This document shows positions 33,592 through 40,487 of a stretch of 64,000 bases of DNA, one piece after another (the stretch's first letter is position 1; each line of letters starts with the position of its first letter). Below the pieces are notes generated by a model, which was not told the DNA's origin, searched no databases, and saw nothing but the letters and a program-made list of their open reading frames with translations. The stretch comes from Georgenia satyanarayanai (GTDB lineage Bacteria; Actinomycetota; Actinomycetes; Actinomycetales; Actinomycetaceae). Location: the NCBI RefSeq assembly GCF_023715365.1, contig NZ_JAMBNZ010000008.1, positions 124,001 to 188,000 on the forward strand, written 5' to 3'. Made by a program: the position numbers and the translations under genes.

Positions 33592-34278
33592 TCAGCCGAC
33601 GAGCTCGGCGACCAGCTCCGGCACGAGCCTGGCGGCCGGCCCGGTCCGGACCTCGTCGAAGTAGCGCGAGACCTCGCTCGGCTCGAGGTTGAGCTCGAGC
33701 GTCCGGGCCCCGCTGCTCGCCGCCAGGGCGACGTAGCCGGCGGCCGGGTACACCGCGCCGGACGTGCCGACGGCGACAAAGAGGTCGCAGCCCGTGACGG
33801 CGCCGTGGATGCGGTCGAGCTCGTAGGGCACCTCGCCGAACCAGACGACGTCGGGGCGCAGCCGGGCCTGTCCGCACCTGGGGCAGGGCGGCGCGTCGAG
33901 GAGGTCGGCGTCCCAGACGGGCCGGGCGCCGCAGGCCTCGCAGCGGGCGCGGCGCAGCTCGCCGTGCATGTGGACAACCTGAAGGGAGCCGGCCCGCTCG
34001 TGGAGATCGTCGACGTTCTGCGTGACGACGAGCAGGTCCTCCCCGAGCGTCCCCTCCAGGGCGGCGAGCGCCCGGTGCGCCGGGTTCGGCCCGACGAGCG
34101 CGAGGTCGCGGCGGCGGGCGTCGTAGAAGCGGTGGACGAGCCCGGGGTCCCGGGCGAAGCCCTCGGGGGTGGCGACGTCCTCGACGTCGTGGCCCTCCCA
34201 CAGCCCGCCGGAGTCGCGGAAGGTCCGCACCCCCGACTCAGCGGAGATCCCGGCACCGGTGAGGACGACGACGCGCAT
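33592..34278 (-). CDS. cobB: Sir2-family NAD-dependent protein deacylase
   Basis: A 228-residue sirtuin. GAGISAESGVRTFRD binds NAD, TQNVDDLHERAG follows, the catalytic histidine is in VVHMHGEL (about H104), and four cysteines (CEAC and CPRC) form the zinc site. DVVWFGE and VGTSGAVYPAA complete the family motifs. It removes acyl groups from lysines using NAD, and the compact length is typical of bacterial CobB. The gene ends 13 bases from the tandem repeat array. Confidence 0.92.
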   Translation of the reverse strand: MRVVVLTGAGISAESGVRTFRDSGGLWEGHDVEDVATPEGFARDPGLVHRFYDARRRDLALVGPNPAHRALAALEGTLGEDLLVVTQNVDDLHERAGSLQVVHMHGELRRARCEACGARPVWDADLLDAPPCPRCGQARLRPDVVWFGEVPYELDRIHGAVTGCDLFVAVGTSGAVYPAAGYVALAASSGARTLELNLEPSEVSRYFDEVRTGPAARLVPELVAELVG

Positions 34279-34300
34279 CCCCCCATTGTCGGCCCGCGGC

Positions 34301-34306
34301 TAGGAT
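34301..34306 (+). promoter_or_regulatory. Leaderless -10 box (TAGGAT) for the lantibiotic response regulator
   Basis: TAGGAT ends six bases before the ATG at 34313, with no ribosome site. Confidence 0.5.
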
Positions 34307-34312
34307 CGGCAC

Positions 34313-35014
34313 ATGAGCCCAGAGCCGGTCCGTGTCGTCGTCGCCGACGACCAGCCGCTCATGCGGCGAGCCATCGGTGAGCTCGTCGAGAGCGAGGCGG
34401 ACCTCGAGCTCGTCGGACAGGCGAGCAACGGCGCGGAGGCCGTGCGGACCGTCCGCGAGACCGGTGCCGAGATCCTGCTGTGCGACCTCGACATGCCCGT
34501 GATGAGCGGCGTCGAGGCGATCAGGGAGCTGTCCGCCACTGCCGCGGTGCGGAGCATCGCGCTGACGACCTTCTCCTCCATGGACCTCGTCCTGGCGGCC
34601 CTGCGCGCCGGGGCCAGCGGTTACCTCGTCAAGGACGCCACGCCCGAGGAGATCGTCGACGCCGTGCGCCAGGTGCGCGAGGACTCCATGGTCCTCTCCC
34701 CGTCGGTGGTCAAGCTTCTCGCGGCGCACGTCACGACCCTGCCGGCCGCCGCCGTCAGCGAGCCGGCACCCGACGCGCCGGAGCTCTCCGAGCGCGAGCA
34801 CCAGGTCCTGCAGCTGCTCGCCGGCGGCCTGAGCAACCGTGAGATCGGAGCCGAGCTGCACCTGTCGGAGGGCGCCGTCAAGCTGCACCTCGGCCGCGCG
34901 TGCGACCGCCTCGGGGCGCGGGACCGGGTCCAGCTACTCGTCCGGGCGGTCGAGCTCGGGCTCGTCACGCCCAGCCTGCTCAAGCCGGAGACGGCGATGG
35001 ACCGCTACCGCTGA
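34313..35014 (+). CDS. NarL/LuxR-family response regulator (lantibiotic cluster)
   Basis: A 233-residue regulator with receiver domain (VVVADDQPLMRRAI, phosphoacceptor in LLCDLDMPVMSG at about D59, SGYLVKDATPEE) and LuxR helix-turn-helix (LSEREHQVLQLLAGGLSNREI, then LSEGAVKLHLGRA). It precedes a small secreted peptide and a matching HisKA_3 kinase. Its position at the head of the lantibiotic cluster suggests control of that cluster, which is inference. Confidence 0.9.
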   Translation: MSPEPVRVVVADDQPLMRRAIGELVESEADLELVGQASNGAEAVRTVRETGAEILLCDLDMPVMSGVEAIRELSATAAVRSIALTTFSSMDLVLAALRAGASGYLVKDATPEEIVDAVRQVREDSMVLSPSVVKLLAAHVTTLPAAAVSEPAPDAPELSEREHQVLQLLAGGLSNREIGAELHLSEGAVKLHLGRACDRLGARDRVQLLVRAVELGLVTPSLLKPETAMDRYR

Positions 35015-35133
35015 CGGTGCCACCCGCTGGCCGACCGTCCAGGCGACAGTGGACGATGGGCCATCGCGGTGCCCGCTGCACCGGGGGAAGACTTGGAGAC
35101 GTCACAGCGACCCCAGCACAGGAGGTTTCCACC

Positions 35134-35331
35134 GTGAGGCTTCGCCGCATCGCCGCCGCGTCCCTGGCCCTGTCCGTCACCATGCCCGTCGCCCTCGGGG
35201 CACCCGCCCTGGCTGCCGACGCGGGCCCGGCCGTCAGCGTCTCGGCTCCCGCCCCGCCGACCGCCGCCCCCGCGACCTTCCTCGGCGACCTCGCGTGCCA
35301 GGTGCTCGGCGACTTCTTCGAGAAGTGCTGA
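35134..35331 (+). CDS. Small secreted two-cysteine peptide between regulator and kinase
   Basis: A 65-residue product from a GTG start with a perfect AGGAGG eight bases upstream. Residues 1-28 form a signal peptide (RLRRIAAASLALSVTMPVAL, cleavage after APALA). The predicted mature peptide of about 37 residues starts with a proline/alanine-rich segment and ends GDLACQVLGDFFEKC, with cysteines at 55 and 65, the latter being the last residue. A C-x9-C disulfide ring at the C terminus is possible. It lies between the response regulator and the kinase genes. I do not recognise a family; a signalling peptide is one hypothesis. Confidence 0.68.
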   Translation: MRLRRIAAASLALSVTMPVALGAPALAADAGPAVSVSAPAPPTAAPATFLGDLACQVLGDFFEKC

Positions 35332-35334
35332 CCC

Positions 35335-35364
35335 GGCCCTGAGTCCCGCCCGGGACACCGGGCC
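35335..35364 (+). terminator. Hairpin after the small peptide gene
   Basis: GGCCC (35335-35339) pairs with GGGCC (35360-35364) around an inner GTCCC/GGGAC stem. No T-run. It lies four bases after the peptide stop and upstream of the kinase's own promoter. Confidence 0.4.
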
Positions 35365-35383
35365 TCCCGGCGCGCGCCGGTGC

Positions 35384-35389
35384 TATCGT
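35384..35389 (+). promoter_or_regulatory. Leaderless -10 box (TATCGT) for the lantibiotic sensor kinase
   Basis: TATCGT ends seven bases before the ATG at 35397, with no ribosome site. Confidence 0.5.
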
Positions 35390-35396
35390 CCCAGCG

Positions 35397-36596
35397 ATGG
35401 CGGGCGACGGTGAGCCGAGGAAGACTCCCCGCCGGCTGGGGCGCGTGCTCCAGGCGGCTCCCCGCCCGCTGTCCAAGGTCGCCACGACGGTCCTCGCGCT
35501 CCTCGGCGCCGTCCTGCTGCTCGACTTCCTGCTCGACACCCCCGTCGTCACGCTCGCCGAGCTGCTCCGCTGCGTGCTCTTCGGCCTCGCCTGCCTCGCC
35601 CTGCCCGTCAGCACCCGCCACCCGGCCGCTGCCACGGTCCTGTTCCTGCCCGGCAGCGCCGTCGCCGCCGTCGCCACCGACCGGATCGGCATCGTCACGA
35701 TCATGGCGTGCGTGCTCGTCGCCGTCGTCGCGACCGTCACGAGCGCCCGGGCGGCCGCCGTCGTCCTGGGGGTCCTCACCGCGTGGGCGGCCGGCGTCTC
35801 CGTCGCCGTGTACGGCGACCTCACCCACCTGGGTCCGTACCTCCTGTTCGCCGTGCCCGCCATGGTCGTGGGACTCGCCTTCGGGCGCCTGCGCCTGCAC
35901 ACCCACCGCACCGAACGGCACAACCGTGAGCTGCTGCAGCGCCAGGCCGAGGTCCGCTCCCGCGAGCGCGCGTCCCTCGCCCGCGACCTCCACGACGTCG
36001 TCGCCCACCAGCTGACGCTCATCTCGCTCGTCGGCGGCAGCAGGGCGCGCAGCGCGGACCCCGAGAAGCTGCGGTCGGCGCTCGTGGAGACCAGCGAGCT
36101 CAGCCGCGAGGCGCTCGTCGAGCTGCGCAAGCTCCTGCGGGTGCTGCGGGACCCCTCCAGCCTCGCCACGGACGCGGAGCCCGCTCAGCGCGGGCTGGTC
36201 GACGTGGGCCTGCACGACGGCGTGCAGCTGCTCGTCCAGCGCCTGCTCGACCTCGGCTTCACCGTCGACCTGTCCTTCGACGCCCCCGCGCAGATCCGGG
36301 CGCCACGGACCACCGTGGAGTCCCTCCTGCGCATCCTCCAGGAGGCGACGACGAACGTCGTCAAGTACGCGGTGCCCGCCTCCCGCGTCGTCGTCGGCGT
36401 CCGTCTCTCCTCCGAGTCGCTGTCCCTCACCGTGGAGTCCGAGGTGGCGAGGGCACGTGGCCGCGTGAGCCCCGAGCTCGCGACCGGCCAGGGGATCATC
36501 GGCATGCAGGAGCGGGCCGCCCTGCTCGGCGGCGAGGCCATCATCGGCCCGGTGGGCCAGACGTGGTCCGTCCAGGTGGCCCTGCCTCTCCGCTGA
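35397..36596 (+). CDS. HisKA_3-type sensor histidine kinase (lantibiotic cluster)
   Basis: A 399-residue kinase with five or six membrane segments (residues 30-165) and almost no extracellular loops, the HisKA_3 phosphoacceptor motif in SLARDLHDVVAHQLTLI, and a short HATPase domain (ILQEATTNVVKYA, then GQGIIGMQERAALLGG). The pairing with the NarL-type regulator upstream is canonical. The membrane-embedded sensor suggests it detects a hydrophobic or membrane-level signal such as a peptide or cell-envelope disturbance. The following 36597-36813 is the lantibiotic promoter region; it contains a GGTGAC/GTCACC dyad (36757-36780) but no clear -35/-10 pair. Confidence 0.9.
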   Translation: MAGDGEPRKTPRRLGRVLQAAPRPLSKVATTVLALLGAVLLLDFLLDTPVVTLAELLRCVLFGLACLALPVSTRHPAAATVLFLPGSAVAAVATDRIGIVTIMACVLVAVVATVTSARAAAVVLGVLTAWAAGVSVAVYGDLTHLGPYLLFAVPAMVVGLAFGRLRLHTHRTERHNRELLQRQAEVRSRERASLARDLHDVVAHQLTLISLVGGSRARSADPEKLRSALVETSELSREALVELRKLLRVLRDPSSLATDAEPAQRGLVDVGLHDGVQLLVQRLLDLGFTVDLSFDAPAQIRAPRTTVESLLRILQEATTNVVKYAVPASRVVVGVRLSSESLSLTVESEVARARGRVSPELATGQGIIGMQERAALLGGEAIIGPVGQTWSVQVALPLR

Positions 36597-36813
36597 CCCC
36601 GGCGGCGCGGACGCACTGACCGATCGGCCTGCCCGAAGGCCTGCGCGCCGGCGACGTTCCGCACGCCCGGTCTGGACGGACGGGCATTGGCCGCGCCCCC
36701 CGTCCTGCGGTGGTGTGGTGCCTGTCACCGACGACCCAGCCCACGGTGGACCGGGAGGTGACGCACCCCGGGGAGTCACCCCACACAGCTCGACGAAGAG
36801 AGTGAGGAGTCCA

Positions 36814-37008
36814 ATGAGCAAGCCCGAGTTCAGTCCCAACGCCGACGTCCTGATGGAGATCGACGACCAGGCCGTGACCGCCGACCAGGCAGGTCAGGGC
36901 TGGGGAACCATCGTGACCACGCTGACCTGCTACGGCGTCAGCTGGGCCATCGGCAACGACGGCAACTTCTGCACCGCCACCGTGGAGTGTCAGAAGAACT
37001 GTTCGTGA
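36814..37008 (+). CDS. lanA1: Two-component lantibiotic alpha-peptide precursor
   Basis: A 64-residue precursor preceded by GAGGAGT. The acidic leader (NADVLMEIDDQAV) leads to a core with cysteines 39, 53, 59 and 63 and many Thr/Ser. The C-terminal block GNDGNFCTATVECQKNCS parallels haloduracin alpha and lichenicidin alpha, whose mersacidin-like CTxTxEC ring binds lipid II. Cleavage by LanT probably falls around AG-QG (residues 26-28), though no classical double-glycine is present. A 14-bp hairpin follows the gene, then its own LanM. Confidence 0.87.
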   Translation: MSKPEFSPNADVLMEIDDQAVTADQAGQGWGTIVTTLTCYGVSWAIGNDGNFCTATVECQKNCS

Positions 37009-37013
37009 GGTCC

Positions 37014-37046
37014 GGTGCCGGTGCCCGCGAGCCGGGCACCGGCACC
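37014..37046 (+). terminator. Hairpin between lanA1 and lanM1 (attenuator)
   Basis: A perfect 14-bp stem (37014-37027 with 37033-37046) and five-base loop directly after the precursor stop. Such partial terminators let precursor mRNA exceed that of the synthetase. Confidence 0.68.
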
Positions 37047-37085
37047 GCCGCCCAGTCCACCCACTCCGTCCGCCGAGGGGCACCC

Positions 37086-40000
37086 ATGACTGTCGTGAGC
37101 ACCGCCGGCCTCGACCAGGCCGTGGCCACCTACGTCCCCGAGCTCGCCGGGACGAGGCGTCCGGGCCTGGCCGCCCTGCTCTCCCACCACCGCCTGGACC
37201 GCCACCAGACCTTCGGCGGCAGCGACCGCACGGGCACCGCGCAACAGCTGCTCGCCCCGTTCATCGACCCGGCCCCCGGCGCAGACCCCGGGCCCGTCCC
37301 AGGCCGCGACCTCCGGTTCCTCGGCTGGACCCGGACGCTGGTGGACGCGTGGCTGCGGCCCGAGCACGAGTCGCTGTCCTGCCACCCCGCTCTCGCCGAC
37401 GCGCCGGCGTTCACCGGCCCGCACGTCGAGGACGGCGTGGCGCTCGCGAGCGAGACCCTCGTCCGGACGCTGGTCGAGGTCCTGGCCGAGCGCCGGCAGG
37501 CGGGCGCGCTGCGTGGAGCGACGCCCGAGTCGCGCTTCGACGACTTCCGGGCGTGGATCGGCTCCCCCGACGGCGCCCGCGCCCTCGCCCGCCGCTACCC
37601 CACCGCGGTGATCCGGGCGCACGCCCTCGTCATGCGCCGCTCGCGGAGCGTGCGCGAGATCCTCGACCGCTTCGTCGACGACCTCCCCGACCTGCGGGCC
37701 ACGCTGCCCGGCCTGGACGGCGACGCCCGCGTCCACGCCCTGCACCTGGGAGCCGGTGACAGCCATGACGGCGGACGGACCGTCGGCCTCCTCGACCTGG
37801 GACCGCACGGCCGCCTCGTCTACAAGCCGCGCAGCCTCGCCGCCGACCGAGCCTTCGCCGCTCTCGCCGGCGGTCTCAACGCGGAGGTCGGGACGTCGCT
37901 GCGGGTCCCGCGCACCCTCACCCGTGAGCACCACGGCTGGGCCGAGCTCATCGACGGCGACGACGCCCCTGCGGCCGACGGCCGCCACCCCTACCGCCTC
38001 GGCGAGCTGGCCGCCGTCCTGTACCTCCTGCGCAGCACCGACATGCACTACGAGAACGTCGTCACCGACGCGGCCGGCCGGCCCGTCGTCGTCGACGCCG
38101 AGACCATCCTGTCCGCCTCGCCCGTGCGCGAACCTACCTACGCGGACGGCGCCGGCTCCCGGCACGCGCGGGCGCTGCTCGAGGACTCCGTGGTCGGCGT
38201 CGGCCTGCTGCCCCTGCGCGTCAGCGTGCCCGGGCGCCCGGAGTCGCTGGACATCGGCGCCTCCGGCTCGATGGCCGCCGGTCAGGTCTCCCCCTTCCGC
38301 AGCCTGGCCCTGCGGGAGGTCGGGCGCGACGACATGCACATCGCCCTGGAGCCGGGGCGCGTGGGCTCGGGCAACGCCAACCCGCACGCGGGTTCCGACG
38401 ACGTGGTCGCCTTCCGTGACGGCGTGCGGCACGGTCTGGAGGACACCCTCCGCCGGCTGCTGGACCGCCGTGACCTCGTCGCTGCCCTGGTCCGTGGGGA
38501 GTTCGCCGGCGTGCGGCTGCGCCACGTCAACATCCCCACGGTCTTCTACGCCCAGCTGCTGCGGATGTGCTCCCACCCCGCGCTGCTCGAGGACCCCTGC
38601 GCCCACCTCGCCGTCCTGGGGCGCGTGAGCCTCCGGAACGGCGCCGCCCGCTCCGCGGCCGGCCACGAGGTGACCCAGATGCTCGGGGACGACGTACCGC
38701 TGTTCACCGTCGACGCCCACGGCCGGGACCTGCTCGACGCGCGTGGCCGCACCCTGGTCCCCGGCTTCTTCGACGCCACCCCGGTGGACCGCGTGCTCGC
38801 GCGGCTGGACGCGCTCGACGAGGCGGAGGTCCAGCGGCAGGCCGAGCTCGTCAACGTCGCCTTCGTCCCCCGCGTCCCCGACGGCGGGGAGCGGACCGCG
38901 CCCCTCACCCGCACGCCCGCGCCCCGGCCGCCCACGCGGGAGGTCGTCACCGCGGCGGTCGACAGGATCCTGTCCCGCTGGGTGCCGGCAACGGACGGGG
39001 CCCACCCCGGCACGTTCTGGGGTCCCCTCGTCACCACCGCCGACGCCTCCCAGTGGACCCCGGGCTCCCTGGGCTACGACCTGTACGGGGGGAGCGTGGG
39101 CGTGGCCCTCGCGCTCGCCGAGGCCGGCCACCTGCGCGACCTGCCCAGGGCCCGGGAGGTGGCGGCGGCCGTGCTCGACCCGATCCGGGCGCAGATCCTC
39201 GGCGGCGCCCTGGAGGGGCACCCCGTCTCGGCCGGGGGGATGACGGGCATGGGCGGCACCGTGTGGGCCGTCGCCGCCTACGACCGGCTGTCCGGCAGGG
39301 GGACCGGTGACCACGCCCGGCTCCTCGACGCGCTGTCGTCGACGGTGGGACCGGGCACCGTCCCGGACCTCACCGCCGGCCTGGCCGGCGCCCTGGCTGC
39401 CGCCTGCGGCGTCGTCGAGCAGACCGGGGCCGCCCATCGCGAGGCCGTCACCACCGCCCTCGCCGGGCTGGCCGTCCGCACACTGCCCGGGCTGGAGCAG
39501 GTGGCCACCGGCTCCCCGGGTGACCAGCCGCTCTTCACCGGCTACGCGCACGGACTCGCGGGGATGCTCGCGCCGGCCCACCGCGCCGCGCACGCCCTGT
39601 CCCAGGCCCACCCCGGGCTGGCCGCACGCCTCGGCGCCGTCGGGTCCGCCCTCCTGGGGGTGCTCCTCGAGCAGACCGACGACGACGGCGACCTCCCCCG
39701 GACGGTCGGGGGCTCGGACTCCTCGTGGGCGTGGTGCCACGGCGCCCCGGGCGTCCTCCTGGGCCTCCTCCAGGCCGCCGAGCTCGGCGCCGACGTCCCC
39801 GAGCGGCTGCTCGTCGGACTCGGCCGGCAGACGCTGGAGCGGGGACTGGGCAACAACCCCACGTACTGCCACGGCGACCTCGGCTCCCTCGCGGCGCTGC
39901 ACCGCCTGGCCGTGCACACCGGGGACGACGTCGCCCGGCATCGGTGGACGGCGGAGACCAGGTCCCGCGCCGCACGCACCGCCGTTCGCGACCACTCGAC

Positions 40001-40118
40001 CGCCCGCGACCGCTACGCCGGCACCGACAGCCTCATGGTCGGCCGCGCAGGAGCGCTGCACGCGCTGCTGCGCACCACGGCCCCGACCGCCTGCCCCGAC
40101 GTCCTCAGCCTGGAGTAG
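37086..40118 (+). CDS. lanM1: Class II lanthionine synthetase for the alpha peptide
   Basis: A 1010-residue LanM. The N-terminal DUF4135 dehydratase carries GAGDSHDGGRTVGLLDL (near residue 222), the kinase-like TDMHYENVV (near 318) and VDAETIL; it phosphorylates and dehydrates Ser/Thr. The C-terminal LanC-like cyclase has GYAHGLAGM and zinc ligands C884 (WCHG), C928 and H929 (YCHGDLG). ATG at 37086 follows GAGGGGCACCC; the longer upstream frame overlaps lanA1 and is rejected. Position next to lanA1 assigns it to the alpha peptide, by analogy with HalM1. Confidence 0.93.
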   Translation: MTVVSTAGLDQAVATYVPELAGTRRPGLAALLSHHRLDRHQTFGGSDRTGTAQQLLAPFIDPAPGADPGPVPGRDLRFLGWTRTLVDAWLRPEHESLSCHPALADAPAFTGPHVEDGVALASETLVRTLVEVLAERRQAGALRGATPESRFDDFRAWIGSPDGARALARRYPTAVIRAHALVMRRSRSVREILDRFVDDLPDLRATLPGLDGDARVHALHLGAGDSHDGGRTVGLLDLGPHGRLVYKPRSLAADRAFAALAGGLNAEVGTSLRVPRTLTREHHGWAELIDGDDAPAADGRHPYRLGELAAVLYLLRSTDMHYENVVTDAAGRPVVVDAETILSASPVREPTYADGAGSRHARALLEDSVVGVGLLPLRVSVPGRPESLDIGASGSMAAGQVSPFRSLALREVGRDDMHIALEPGRVGSGNANPHAGSDDVVAFRDGVRHGLEDTLRRLLDRRDLVAALVRGEFAGVRLRHVNIPTVFYAQLLRMCSHPALLEDPCAHLAVLGRVSLRNGAARSAAGHEVTQMLGDDVPLFTVDAHGRDLLDARGRTLVPGFFDATPVDRVLARLDALDEAEVQRQAELVNVAFVPRVPDGGERTAPLTRTPAPRPPTREVVTAAVDRILSRWVPATDGAHPGTFWGPLVTTADASQWTPGSLGYDLYGGSVGVALALAEAGHLRDLPRAREVAAAVLDPIRAQILGGALEGHPVSAGGMTGMGGTVWAVAAYDRLSGRGTGDHARLLDALSSTVGPGTVPDLTAGLAGALAAACGVVEQTGAAHREAVTTALAGLAVRTLPGLEQVATGSPGDQPLFTGYAHGLAGMLAPAHRAAHALSQAHPGLAARLGAVGSALLGVLLEQTDDDGDLPRTVGGSDSSWAWCHGAPGVLLGLLQAAELGADVPERLLVGLGRQTLERGLGNNPTYCHGDLGSLAALHRLAVHTGDDVARHRWTAETRSRAARTAVRDHSTARDRYAGTDSLMVGRAGALHALLRTTAPTACPDVLSLE

Positions 40119-40129
40119 GGGCCCACAGC

Positions 40130-40154
40130 TCAGCCGGCCGACCCGGCCGGCTGA
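40130..40154 (+). terminator. Hairpin after lanM1
   Basis: A perfect 11-bp stem TCAGCCGGCCG/CGGCCGGCTGA with a three-base loop, 11 bases after the lanM1 stop. Confidence 0.6.
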
Positions 40155-40214
40155 CCCGGTCCACCGCGGCCGGGAGCACACCGCACGACGTACGACGAAC
40201 GAGAGGAGAGCACC

Positions 40215-40412
40215 ATGTTCACCACGAAGGACTACACGAGGGCCAACGGCTACGTCAGTGACGCCGAGCTGGTCGAGCTGACCGAGGACACCGCCGTCGA
40301 CGCTGCCGCCGGGACCACCACCATCCCCTGCGCGATCGGCGGCGGCGTCATCGCCATCTCGGCCGCCCTGCCCGACTTCTGCCCGACCGGCGCGTGTACG
40401 ACGCGCTGCTGA
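40215..40412 (+). CDS. lanA2: Two-component lantibiotic beta-peptide precursor
   Basis: A 65-residue precursor preceded by GAGAGGAGAGCACC. The leader SDAELVELTEDTAVDAAAG ends in AAG at residue 33, a plausible LanT cleavage site. The core begins TTTIPCAIGGGV and ends CPTGACTTRC; cysteines are at 39, 56, 61 and 65. This matches the beta peptides of haloduracin and lichenicidin (TTWPCATVGV at the start, CPTTKCTSxC at the end). The glycine-rich middle is a difference. Together with lanA1 it makes a complete two-component pair. Confidence 0.87.
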   Translation: MFTTKDYTRANGYVSDAELVELTEDTAVDAAAGTTTIPCAIGGGVIAISAALPDFCPTGACTTRC

Positions 40413-40423
40413 GCTGAGCCCGC

Positions 40424-40464
40424 CGACGAGCCGGGGCCGCGCCCCGCACGGCCCCGGCTCGTCG
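40424..40464 (+). terminator. Hairpin between lanA2 and lanM2 (attenuator)
   Basis: A perfect 16-bp stem (40424-40439 with 40449-40464) and nine-base loop, 11 bases after lanA2. It mirrors the hairpin after lanA1. Confidence 0.68.
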
Positions 40465-40487
40465 CACGCACCCACAAGGGACAGGGA

